A stretch of 64,000 nucleotides of DNA from Pinus tabuliformis. Taxonomy: Eukaryota > Streptophyta > Pinopsida > Pinales > Pinaceae. Made by a program: the position numbers and the translations under genes. Position 1 is the stretch's first letter. The number at the start of each line of letters is the position of its first letter. Where the stretch lies: the NCBI GenBank assembly GCA_031772625.1, contig CM062817.1:887950184-888014183 (forward strand), in the 5' to 3' direction. Below the pieces are notes generated by a model that had not been told where the DNA came from, ran no database searches, and saw nothing but the letters and a program-made list of their open reading frames with translations. Below are positions 21,702 to 32,344 of this stretch, piece after piece.

Positions 21702-22985
21702 TCCCAGGTTCTTTGCACGTTTGTCCTGTTTAGTATGCTCAGTAACTCCTTCACCTACCATCTGCTGCAATCCTCTCTGCCATCTGCTGCCTTGGAAAAA
21801 ACACCTCTACAACTATCTCTTTTATTGTGTTAATTGACATGCTACAATAAAGTGGACCGTAATGTTTCTTGCAATGACCCATAATGCTAAATGTTTTTGT
21901 AGTGTTGCCTTCTCTTCCACATTGCCAAGTTAGTGTTTGAGCCCGGACGAAGTCGTCCTTGGGATAGGGATAACCCAAAATAATGTGCAATTCCATTTAA
22001 CAAGTGAGAATTAATGCAGTAAACAAGAAACATTGCTTCTGATTATTTCCAAGCTTGATACAATGCCTTTCTTTCCACAATTCTCAAATAATTTTTGAAT
22101 TAGACAATGGTCGCTCCTGCCCCATTTTGTTCACCTTTTACCCCTTCACATTATACCTTCTCAATGCTTCATCTACAACCTTTAATTGGTCTACCCACAT
22201 TTTCTGGTAAGCTTGAGTCTCTTCCCCATTGTATCTGCAAACTAACGAACTCTTGCCCTACTTCATTACCCAAGATGAGTAAGAAGTCGCTCCTAGAAGG
22301 CTTCTTTTAATTTGTGCCAAATGTGAATGTTGAGAACTACAGATAGAAATGATGGTTGTTGGGTGGCAATAAATGGTAATGAATCTGACCACAACGATAA
22401 CGCACAATCTTGAGTCTTATCAGTATTCACACAAAAGTTACCATTCACTTGAGAAGAGGAGGCAATCACAAAAAAAAAAACCGAAGCTCTTGAAGCATGC
22501 ATCTATGACTTGGCCATTTTCTTCTTCCAATTTGGTCTACAATTTCATGACATCAGCAAAAGCCATATCTCCCACCACGCTGATACCAACATTGGGGGTC
22601 ATTCTTGTTGAAGGAACCCACATTGTGTGGGTCATTGTAATGGGCCACCACTCTCTCGTGATACCCTCTTCTATCATTCTTCCATATTGTTGGAGCAACA
22701 ACAACAACTCATGTGTTCAAACCGTGGTGTTGTTGGAACTTTGATTTCTATGGATATTTGAATTGCGATGCAATATTTTGAAGTAATAATCAAACTTATG
22801 AGGGATGACTGGTAATACATTGTGTGAATATTTTGTTGTTGCTTAATGCACGGTCTATCATGAAGGCTGAGGACTTGCGATATATTTAGTAAGACTTCAA
22901 AGAAATATTTGTTTTCTTAAACAATTGAGGAAACAAATATTATTATTGCAACAATTTTTCTCACCCTTTTTTGAGTCTCAACTCA
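21702..22985. other. Leader-like stretch without recognisable gene
   Basis: Lies between the copia primer site and copia gag. Open frames at 22107-22310 and 22373-22744 (plus) show no motif. 1.3 kb is longer than a usual copia leader, so an unidentified insertion may be included. Confidence 0.35.
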
Positions 22986-22989
22986 AATT

Positions 22990-23522
22990 TTTGTTGAAGA
23001 TGCATTCTCTCATGTCTATTGTAGTGTTAATTGGCAAGGAGAATTACCATGAACGGCCTAGAAAACTTGAACACACCCTTATCTTCAATGAACTATGAAA
23101 AGGAGTATATGAAGGAGAAGGTGACAATGTGTCTGCCAAGCCCACATCAGATAAAAAGCTCGCCATATGGGAGAAAAAGGATAAAAAGGCCTATGCCCTG
23201 ATTGTTGCTTCTATAAGTGAAGAGGTGAGCCTTCATATTATTCCAATTATGAATGATTATGATGCATTCAAGAAGTTGAAGGATTTATGTGACTCACACT
23301 CAGAATTGGACGCATCTCAGTTGATGATCAAGCCCTTCAACCTGGAGTTGAAGGAAAATGACCCCCTATCCCTAGCCTAAGAAATTAGAGCTATCATGCA
23401 TGATGTAGAAGCCACTGGAATTAAAATGGACACCCCTCTCACAACCTTTGTCAAGGCCCTCTATCCTACATATTCTCACTATCTTGAATTCTTAGAAGCT
23501 AGTGCTTAACTCAAGGACATTA
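22990..23522 (+). pseudogene. Ty1/copia gag, first part
   Basis: LIGKENYHERPRKLEHTLIF opens the copia gag domain; the family has W after NY-E, here CGG=R. A TGA stop stands where another W is expected (after FNEL). From 23129 the frame is open for 83 codons with IWEKKDKKAYALIVASI and the typical helix pattern, ending at a TAA. The frame continues through EIRAIMHDVEATGI to LKDI at 23522, where the minus-strand chromovirus interrupts it. The rest is at 31635-31787. Gag would form the virus-like particle. Confidence 0.85.
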
Positions 23523-25549
23523 TGTAACACCCTCCTCCCACATCTACTCAAGTAATCGGCCAACTGGAGTAGACATGTGACGAGAAGCTACTGTGATATG
23601 ATTTGACCTCCTAAGTTATCTTAAGGAAGTGGAATCGATGGAAACACACCATACAGACCTTCCACATAAGCAACATGACTCCCATGAACCGTCCCAACCA
23701 CTCAGGTAAACATCCCCTGGGTCCCACTGAGTTTTTAGACCATTAAACCCCTAAACACTCCCTTGATATGGACAATCATGCATCCAAGAGGCTCTAGAAG
23801 CTCCCACAACATGGGTATGCATGCATCCAGGGACTTTTCTTCCCGGTGTCTTGCCTACGTCTCCGGGATTTGCGCCACTTTTTTAGGCCCAGAGCTCGGG
23901 TCACTGCCTAGAACTCAATGGCACTTTCAGAATTGCAAGATAACAATAGAATAATGATACACATACAATTACTTGAACAAGGACTTGGTTGGACCCCTAC
24001 TAGTCATGACAGGCATTTTGTCAAACATGTCACAATTATGTAATCTACAGGTTTAAACAACAGATCTGAGCATAGGGGGCTCGTACTCATCTAAGAATCG
24101 CTAAAAAGCATTAATGCCTCAACACATTTGCTGCAGATCCATCCATTAGGCCATAGATACATTGTTCATTTGTTTACAAGTAAAAACATGATGAGAGTCA
24201 TACATATCCATTGTCATAATACATGCTCATAACCCGCATAATAAAAACATAAATACCAAGGCAACAAAAACCATATAATCCACATATGAACCGGTATAAT
24301 ACTAATGAAATAACAAGGAGAAATGACCTCATATTAATAATGCAAAGGTCAGCAATTTTTGGGACTTCCACGAGCCACCCGACCGTAGACATGGTTGAGC
24401 CAAATCTCTCTTCAGTTAGTCAACCTCGTGCCATATTCCAAGCATGAATGTGGGACCTCATAAAACACATCAACCAAAACCATCCAGGGCTTCTAGAGGC
24501 CAAACCACCTCAACCCATCAAACAATTATTCCACCTCACGGTCGAACATCACAAAACCATCACCAAATTGGTCTCTATCCAAGCCTTCCAAGGCTCTAGA
24601 GCATTGTTCAAACCAAGGCTTCCGAGACAAGTAACTCAACCCACAACTTACTCAGGGCTTCCAGAGTGTTTGTCCAACCAAGTATTCCAGGACTAGTAAC
24701 TCAACCCACCAAGGGCTTCCAGAGCTTTTGTCTAACCAAGTCTTCTAGGACTAATAAGTCAACCCAAGTTGTTACAGGGCTTCCAGAGGGTTTTTCCAAC
24801 CAGGGCTTCTAGGAACTAATAACTCCACCCAAGCTAAAGGAAACATGAGAACCAACTAGAAAAACAAAGAAATGAACCCATAATACCATGGCTATCCAGG
24901 AAATGGCAAGGCTAGGCAAATCCATTGTCAATCCAGGAAATCCTCCATGCCAATGACAAATCATGGCCAATAAACCGCATGCATATGCCATGAAATCCAA
25001 AACTAGTGAGGAAAACATACATGCAACCCGATACCTATAGGAAAAACCCGTTGTAGTTGTTGATCCTGATGTCCTCTTGCACTTTCCTGCTCTTCCTTTT
25101 CCTTCTTGCTTCAAAAATCCAAGTATGACACTCTCCAAGGGTGATCTTAGAAAATTCTAAGTGTCTAAGAGAATGAGAGAGAGAGAATAGAGAGAGAGCT
25201 CCAAAACTGAACTGAGAAAAGTCCGTGAACAGATCCTCGGAAGCCTTTTTATTAATGAGGCCTCTATTTTCTTCATTTTCCTCCTCACGTGAAACCTATG
25301 ACCTTTCACCTACCTTTTCTCCTAATTTCCATTATTTTCATAAATAAATGTGCCAAAAATTCCATTTATCCTTTCTAAAGCATTTACCATTTCCTTTGCG
25401 AATTTCCTTAGCCATTAATTAATCACCAGTGATCCCCATCACTATGCTTTTGGCCAACATTCAGCTTGGAATAAGTGTCCCATCAACTGTGGTTATTATT
25501 TTGCCTTTATTAACTTTTATTACATGGATTTTTCACCAGGTCTGTTACA
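23523..25549 (-). repeat. 3' LTR of the Tekay-like element (2027 bp)
   Basis: Homologous over its whole length to 29588-31629. Contains a minisatellite (24580-24830) and, near the outer part, (GA)n-type AGAGAGAGAG (25170-25195). Starts TG and ends CA on either strand. Confidence 0.95.
24580..24830. repeat. LTR minisatellite, left copy
   Basis: About four units of roughly 60-70 bp built from GGGCTTCCAGAG, TTTGTCCAACCA and CTTCCAGGACTA with ATAACTCAACCCA. The unit count and sequence differ from the right LTR. Confidence 0.85.
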
Positions 25550-25565
25550 GAACCCTCCCCCTTGG
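25550..25565 (-). promoter_or_regulatory. Polypurine tract
   Basis: The minus strand reads AAGGGGGAGGGTTC right before TGTAACAG, the start of the 3' LTR. This would be the plus-strand primer site during reverse transcription. Confidence 0.85.
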
Positions 25566-25860
25566 GGGAACACCATCCTCGATGTTCAACAACACCTACA
25601 ACCAACAAGGCTGCTGTAAGCAAAACATATTGCCCATGGAGCTTTATAACTTAGCTCGTTGCAATATTTACAATGATCATCCTGCTGAGAAGAAAACCAA
25701 CAAGACAACATAACAAGTATAAAATCATAATGACATGACACTCATACCGCTTATTGGAGCTTTATAACATAGCTCATGGTGGTATTTACATCCATATACA
25801 TATGTACATATACCAAACATCACCAAAACATGTACCAAAAACATATACCAAAACATCTGC

Positions 25861-26130
25861 TCAACCAACGAATAAGGAAGGATACATAGCCCACATTTGA
25901 TCCACCATCTCCCATGTAGCTTCATCGGGCCCAAAGTGCTTCCATTGCACTTTAACTTGCTCAATTGCTCGGTTCCGGAGCATGAGCATCTTTCTCTGCA
26001 ATATACATTGAGACTCTGGCTGGAATTCTCCATCTGGCTCCATTTGCAATATAGACCAGTCAAGCACATGATCATCATCTTTAACATACTTCTTAAGCAA
26101 TGACACATGAAAAACATCATGAACTTTTAC
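25861..26130 (-). pseudogene. Chromodomain end of Tekay-like polyprotein
   Basis: Reading into the frame at 26106: HDVFHVSLLKKYVKDDDHVL, then ESQCILQRKMLMLRNRAIEQ, VKVQWKHFGPDEATWEMVDQ and MWAMYPSLF. This is the C-terminal chromodomain type of Tekay/CRM-like chromoviruses (P..Il..r...LRnR.i..v.VqW.h...eEATWE). The frame is open for 81 codons; HDVFHV lies just outside it in the next frame. Minus-strand frames 26120-25725 over the same bases are a shadow. Confidence 0.88.
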
Positions 26131-26815
26131 TGTTGGAGGCAGTGCAAGTCAATAGGTTACTGGCCCAATCCTCTCAATAATCCTGAAAGGTCCACAAAAC
26201 CATGGTGCCATCTTGGCACATGATCCAATCCGCAAGGATCTCTTCTTCAGTTTGATGCACAAGTACACTTATTCTCCAACCTGGAACTCCTTGAACAACC
26301 TATTCCGATCTACATAACTCTGATGCCTATCATGTGCTTCTTTCAAATTCTTCTTGATTACTTGCATTTCCTGCTCCATGTCTGCTAGCATGTCCAGCCC
26401 AATCAACAACCTATTCACCGTATCGCTCCAACTGATGGGAGTATTACAACTCCGCCCATATAAGCCTCAAACAGACTCATCCTCAAGGATTCTTGGTATC
26501 CATTGTTTTAAGCGAACTCTACCAGTGGAAGGTACTCTTCCCACTTTCGATGTTAATGCATCATGTACATCCTCAGCATGTCCTCCAATATCCTGTTGAC
26601 CCTCTCAGTTTGTCCATCTATCTGCGGATGATAAGTTGTACTAAAGGCTAACTCTATGCCCAAACCTGCAAATAACTCCTTCCAAAACTTAGAAGTGAAC
26701 TCTGCATCCCTGTCTAACGTAATCTTCTTCGGAACTCCATGCAATCTGACCACATCCCTAATCAAGACATGTGCTACATCACTCACTGAGAATGTAGACT
26801 TCATTAGAATGAAGT
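26131..26815 (-). pseudogene. Integrase core and C-terminal part
   Basis: The frame 26804-26553 has VAHVLIRDVVRLHGVPKKIT, DRDAEFTSKFWKELF and TTYHPQIDGQTERVNRILED. This gives the second catalytic D (DRDAEF) and the catalytic E (QTERVN) of the DDE core. The first D and the HHCC zinc region are missing because the deletion starts just upstream. 26131-26550 carries the remaining integrase C-terminus with frame changes. Confidence 0.9.
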
Positions 26816-26832
26816 GCGCATTAAATGTCCTC

Positions 26833-27320
26833 CTCTTTAATGCGTACTTGATGATATCCAGATCTTAGATCAATCTTCAAGAACACTACTACTCCCTTCA
26901 GTTGATCAAACAAGTCATCAATCTGTGACAACGGATACCTGTTCTTGATGGTCACTTTGTTCAACTGCCTATAGTTGATGCACAATCCGAGATTACCATC
27001 CTTGTTCTTCACAAACAATACTGGTGCACCCCAAGGTGATACACTTGGCCTAATGTATCCATTGTCAAGCATCTGTTTCAGCTGCAACTTTAACTCTACA
27101 AACTCAGGTGTGCTCATCCTGTAAGGTGCTTTTTATGCTAGAGTTTCCCCTTGCACCAACTCAGTAGAAAATTCTACTTCCCTATGAGGTGGAAACTCTA
27201 AAATCTCTGTGGGAAACACATCCTGAAACTGTTGTAGAATCGAGTACCTGCTCAAAACATCTGCATCCTCAACTTCCTTAACTTTGTCACTAGAGATATG
27301 TATGAAAAATAACACACACC
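26833..27320 (-). pseudogene. Reverse transcriptase N-terminal half
   Basis: The frames 27315-27133 and 27117-26821 read ILQQFQDVFPTEILEFPPHR (pol connector), then [60 protein letters not shown], and end at [11 protein letters not shown]. The palm with the YVDD box is absent. It is directly joined to integrase sequence at about 26830. Confidence 0.92.
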
Positions 27321-27424
27321 CTTTTGTGTGGTTGTGCTTTTCCTACATAGTTGTCACCATCCTAACTAATGTGGCTTTCTTCTTTCCCTGTAAGACTCTT
27401 GGTTCCTCATTGTCATCCAAGCAC

Positions 27425-27740
27425 TCAATGGCTTTGTCGTAACAATCCACCTTTATGAAGGTACAACCAATCCATGCCCAACAACATATTGTATGATCCC
27501 AATGATAATACATTCAAATGTGTTGCGGTAGGCATACCATTCAAATCAAATGCACAAACTCTTACCCAATGGTGAACTCGCTTCTTTGTACCTGTAGCCA
27601 ATTGTACTAACCAAGATTCTGGATGCACTTTTTTATTCAACCCACACTTATTGACCAAGTCAGGACTAACGTAACTATAATTAGAGTCGGGATCAATCAA
27701 AATATAAACAACTTGATCACAAAGCTTGTCGTCCATCTTA
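27425..27740 (-). pseudogene. Retroviral-type aspartic protease
   Basis: The frame has VVYILIDPDSNYSYVSPDLV, where the family has (A/V)LiDsGst.nyis..l. The catalytic D is kept but the G of D(S/T)G is changed. Further on VQLATGTKKRV and YNMLLGMDWL match the flap and the last strand (.il.GmDWL). A protease would cut the gag-pol precursor; this copy is probably inactive. Confidence 0.85.
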
Positions 27741-27749
27741 ATAATAGAT

Positions 27750-28880
27750 GCTTAATGGTCTGCCTGTCTATTATCCAGAGTTGCATAGATCCTAGGAATA
27801 CTATTCCCACCGTCTCCCACTGTCTATGCCTCTTGAGCATTGTAGATATGCAGTCTACCACCCTTATGTTGTGGACAATATCTCCTGCGATGATCTTCGC
27901 CACAAGTCCAACACTCTATAAGCTTCCAGCCTACATCCTTGTTATGATCCTCATATTGATGTCCCTGTCCTCTATCAGATGCATTGAACTTCTTAAATGA
28001 CACTACATTCTCTTTGTGATCTATACCCTAAGGTCTTTCTTGCTTCTTGTCCCATTTTCCTTTGTTCTTTGTATTACGTTTTGAGTTCGACTTAGTCTTA
28101 AACCTATGCTTCAATTTCTCATAGAAATTCTTTAGCTTTCGAATGGCCTCCAATGATCTAGGCTCATCAAATTCAAACTTGTCTTTGAATGCAATTAGTA
28201 ATCCACTAGTGAATCTCTAAATCTTGGCCTTCTCCTCCTTGAGGTAAATCACATACCTCAATAGCTCTAAGAACCTACTAGTGTACTCATCATTTGTCAT
28301 AGATCCCATCTTTAGCTCATAGATTATTTTGCATTTCAAAGTATCTCTTTGATAGCTACTTCTTCTTGAAAAGTCTCTCGAACTCACTCCAAGTCAAGTC
28401 ATCCTCATGAATACCTATGACATTTTTCACATCTTCCCACCAAATATTTGCTTTACCTTTGAGACTAAATGTAGCTATTTTGGGTTTCATGTTATCATAG
28501 TAATCATGCAACCTGAAGAACTTCATCATACCAAGCAATCACACCTTTGCATCCTGTGATTTCTTCATCTCTCCATCAAATGTAGGTGGCTTTGCTTTCT
28601 TAAATTCATCTGGAAAATATCCCTTGTCACTTCTCTTGTAAGGATGATAACGATGTCGATTGTAATGCCTGTCAGAACCAGAACTAGAATCATACCTATG
28701 CCCATCATCTCTCCTATCCGAAGTATCCAAGGACTTGTCATCTCTGATCGTGTCATCTCTATCTGACTTGTACTCACCATGAGACCTACTTCCATATGCC
28801 CCATTAATTGTTTCCTCCTTCCCATGGCTAATCCGAAGTGGTCGTTGTCGCTGCAATTCTGAAAAACTCTGAAGTATCAC
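27750..28880 (-). pseudogene. Gag with zinc knuckle
   Basis: The frame 28880-28539 is Asp/Arg/Ser-rich (gag N-terminus), ending KKAKPPTFDGEMKKSQDAKV. After one stop, LLGMMKFFRLHDYYDNMKPK and KGKANIWWEDVKNV follow, the retrotransposon gag core (family ...A..W). A zinc knuckle CWTCGEDHRRRYCP (CX2CX3HX4C) lies near 27912-27870. Confidence 0.85.
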
Positions 28881-29566
28881 TACTTTTACCTCTACTTGTT
28901 TCTCATATTCCTATATGATTTTGTCATTGTCTGCCTTAAAACTCCTTATTTCTTCCTTTAAGATTCTTAGTGGGTTTGTCAAATCAGAAGAGTTCCCAAC
29001 ACCACGTTGTTCATATGATCCATAGGGCGAGTCTCAGGAACTATAGTATACCATCTTGCTAGTCATATTTGATATTCTTCCTGCAAGGTGTATCATGTCA
29101 GCTAAACCAAATCACAATAAACCAACATACCTTAGCATAATTCAGGGAGGATACCTCATCTACAAGATCAACAAATCAACGTAATACATGTATAACATAA
29201 TCATGACATCATATAGAAATACAACACATACGCATATAACCATATAACCATCATTCTAGCTACAGTCCAGTCATCAATGCATGATCGTACCAACTACACA
29301 TAATATGACCTCATGCATGACAACAACCACCACATCACTGCACACTTAACCGCATGCAATACTAACATGCATAAACAATGCATTATCAACCATACACTCA
29401 TGATGACACACTCCACAACAACACCATCAACTCCCCATGGCAATCTCACTGCAACCATAACCCATACCATACAAATGCAGCAAGCACGTGGTTTACAACA
29501 TAAGAAACACATATGCAACCAACATGAATGCATGACCAACACACAAACCATCCAGTATGAGGGCTG

Positions 29567-29584
29567 AACCATGCTCTGATACCA
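29567..29584 (-). promoter_or_regulatory. Primer-binding site for initiator tRNA-Met
   Basis: The minus strand reads TGGTATCAGAGCATGGTT directly inside the 5' LTR. The core TGGTATCAGAGC is the standard site for initiator tRNA-Met in plant LTR elements and fixes the element's orientation. Confidence 0.93.
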
Positions 29585-29587
29585 CTC

Positions 29588-31629
29588 TGTAACACCCTCC
29601 TCCCACATCTACCCAAGCAACTGGCCAACCGGGGTAGACATTTGATGAGAAGTTACTATGATATGATTCGACCTCCCGATTCATCTTAAAGAAGTGCAGT
29701 CGATGGAAACATGTCATAAAAAATTTCCACATCAGCAACAAGACTCCCAGGAACCATCCCAACCACTAAGGTAACCAACCGTTGGGTCTCACAGAGTTTT
29801 TAGACCATTAAAACCTTGGACACTCCCTTGATATGCACAAGCATGAGTCCAGGAGGCTTCAGACACTCCCACAACATGGGTATGCATGCGTCCAGGGAAT
29901 TTTATGCTTGGTGTTGTGCTAGCATCTCTGGTATTTGAGCCACTTTTTTAGGCCTAGAGCCTAGGTCACTGCCCAAAACTCAATGACACTTTCAGAATCG
30001 CAATATAACAACAAAATAATGATACACACATAATTACTTTAACAAGGACTTGGTTGAACCCTTACTAGTCATGATAAGCATTTCATCAAACATGTCACAA
30101 TTATGTAATCTATAGGTTTAAACAATAGATCTAGGCATAGGGGTCTCGTACTCATCTAAGAATCACTAAGAAGCATTGATGCCTCAACACATTAGCTGTA
30201 GTTTCATCCATTAGGACATAGATACATTGTTCAATCATTTACAAGTAAAAACATGATGAGAGCCATACATAGCCACTGTCATAGTACATGTTCATAACTA
30301 GCATAATAACAACATAACTACTAAGGCAAAAATAGCCATATAATCCACATATGAACCAATATAATACTCATGAAATAACAAGGAGAAATAACCTCATATT
30401 AATAATGCAAAGGCCAACCAGTTGTGGTACTTCCATGAACCACCTAACAGTAGACATGGTTGAGCCAAATATCTCTTCAGCCAGTCACCTCTGTGCCATA
30501 TTCGAAGAATGAATGTGGGATCTCATAAAAAAACATCAATCAAAACCATCTAGGGCTTCTAGAGGCCAAACCACCTCAACCCATCAAATAGTGATTCCAC
30601 CTCATGGTCGGACATCACAAAAACATCCCTAGATTGGTCTCTACCCAAGCCTTCCAGGGCTCCACAACATTGTTCCAGTCAAGGCTTCCAAGACTAGTAA
30701 CTCAACCCACAACTTACTTCGGGCTTCCAGAGCATTTGTCCAACCAGGGCTTCCAGGACTAGTAACTCAACCCACCAAGGGCTTCCAGAGCATTTGTCCA
30801 ACCAAGGCTTCCAGGACTAATAACTCAATCCAAGCCGTTACAGGGCTTCCAAAGCGTTTGTCCAACCAGAGCTTCCAGGAACTAATAACTCCACCCAAGC
30901 TAAAGGAAACATGAGAACCAACCAGAAAAATAAAGAAATGAACCCACAACACCATGGTTATCCAAGAAATGGCAAGGCTAGGCAAATCCACTGTCAATCT
31001 AGGCAATCCTCCATGCCAATCACATACCATGACCAATAAACCACATGCATATGTTATGCATGTCAAAACTAGTGAGTAAAACATACATGCAACTTGGTAC
31101 CTGCAAGCAAAATCCATTGTAGTTGTTGATCCCAACGTCCTCTTATGCTCTCTTGCTCTTCCTTTTCTTCTTGCTCTAAAACTCCAAGTATTCCATGCTC
31201 TCCAAGAGTGCTCCAAGAAAACTCTAAGTGTCTAAGAGTATGAGAGAGAGCTCCAAAACTAGACTGACAAAAAAAAAAAAAAGGTCTTTGAACTGATCCT
31301 CAGACACCCTTTTATTAATGAGGCCTCTATTTTCTTCATTTTCCATTGTTTTCCTTCATTTTCCTCCTCACATGAAACATGTGACCTTTCACCTCCCTTT
31401 TCCCAATTCTATTATTTTCATAAATAAATGTGCCAAAAATGCCATTTTTCCTTTCCAAAGTCATTGCCATTGCCTTTGCCAATTTCCTTAGCCATTAATT
31501 AATCACTAGTGATCCCCATCACTATGATGTTGCCCAACATTCAGCTTGGAATAAGTGTCCCATCAACCGTGTTTATTAGTTTGCCTTTATTAATTTTTAT
31601 TACATGGATTTTTCACTAGGGCTGTTACA
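29588..31629 (-). repeat. 5' LTR of the Tekay-like element (2042 bp)
   Basis: Partner of 23523-25549. It has its own poly(A) run at about 31268-31282 and the same minisatellite (30640-30900). Its inner edge abuts the primer site at 29567-29584 after 3 bases. Confidence 0.95.
30640..30900. repeat. LTR minisatellite, right copy
   Basis: The same units as in the left LTR (CTTCCAGAGCATTTGTCCAA then CTTCCAGGACTAGTAACTCA), with about three complete repeats and flanking partial ones. Confidence 0.85.
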
Positions 31630-31634
31630 CATTA

Positions 31635-31787
31635 GTTTTGACACTCTTGTGGAGAAGTTCGTAGGACATGAAAAATATTTTGGGAAGAGGAAGACAACTT
31701 CTCAGTCCCCTAAAGAAGCTTTGATTCTTGCATGGAAAGAAAAGAATTATACACAAGAGATTAGCCCAAGTTGGGCCCAAGCATTGT
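31635..31787 (+). pseudogene. Ty1/copia gag, second part
   Basis: Continues the frame of 22990-23522 exactly once the chromovirus and one CATTA are ignored: SFDTLVEKFVGHEKYFGKRK then KEALILAWKEKN, ending at TAA (31787). This resembles the gag end before the zinc knuckle (f..lv.kl..hEk.l..). The knuckle and pol do not follow, so the element is truncated or interrupted again at about 31790. Confidence 0.82.
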
Positions 31788-31849
31788 AAAAATCATTTGT
31801 CAATTATTATTCAACCTATATAAATACAATTATATTTATTGCACATTTA

Positions 31850-32045
31850 GTTTTTGGTGTAACGTCCAAAATGTTATGAAAAAAGTTTGTTATCTATTCA
31901 AAAAGTTTGGAATATAAAGAAATCCATGTGAACAATATATAAATAGTATATAAGTAATTGATGGTATAAAATATTATATGATAGAACAATTAGGGTCTCA
32001 TATATATACCTAAACGGGAGTGCCTAGTATATAAATCATAATGTG
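31850..32045. repeat. Dispersed AT-rich repeat, copy 4
   Basis: Shares with 1-115 the series GTGAACAATATA, TAAGTAATTGATRG and GGTCTCATATATATACCTAAA, and with 878 ATTCAAAAAGT(T/G)TGGAATAT. It begins after TGTAACGTCCAAAATG, a possible LTR start. 32046-32340 is AT-rich without a gene. Confidence 0.6.
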
Positions 32046-32344
32046 GCTCAAACCATCATGGTATGGGTTGTATCCATAGTCCTCTTTTCCTTCCATAGTC
32101 AAGAAACAATCAGTAAAATATGATAAACATGATATAAATTCCATCTAGTAATCATCATAATGATCACATATAAACGTCATAATCAACATCATCACCATTA
32201 TAATGAAGTTAAAAGATCATAATATCGTGAATATATGTCTCCTCAAAATACATAAAAATTATGGATAAGCGTACCAATGTCCTTAATGAATAGTATATAA
32301 ATCAAATGATGTCTATATCTCATATCAACTAGAGTATAACACTA

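Larger units (their letters stand above)
23523..31629 (-). mobile_element. Complete Tekay-like Ty3/gypsy chromovirus with both LTRs
   Basis: Direct LTRs 23523-25549 and 29588-31629, both TGTAACA...TGTTACA. 5-bp duplications CATTA at 23518-23522 and 31630-31634. The primer site lies next to the right LTR and the polypurine tract next to the left one, so the element reads right to left. Coding order on the minus strand: gag (28880-27870), protease (27740-27425), RT start (27320-26833), integrase (26815-26540), C-terminal chromodomain (26130-25861). RT palm, RNase H and the integrase zinc part are deleted. The LTRs differ at 18 of the first 119 aligned bases by eye, so the insertion is old. Confidence 0.95.

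Noticed and set aside
29294-29762. Minus-strand Cys/Val/Trp-rich frames near the 5' LTR
   Set aside because: They lie in the leader and LTR of the chromovirus and have no protein signature.
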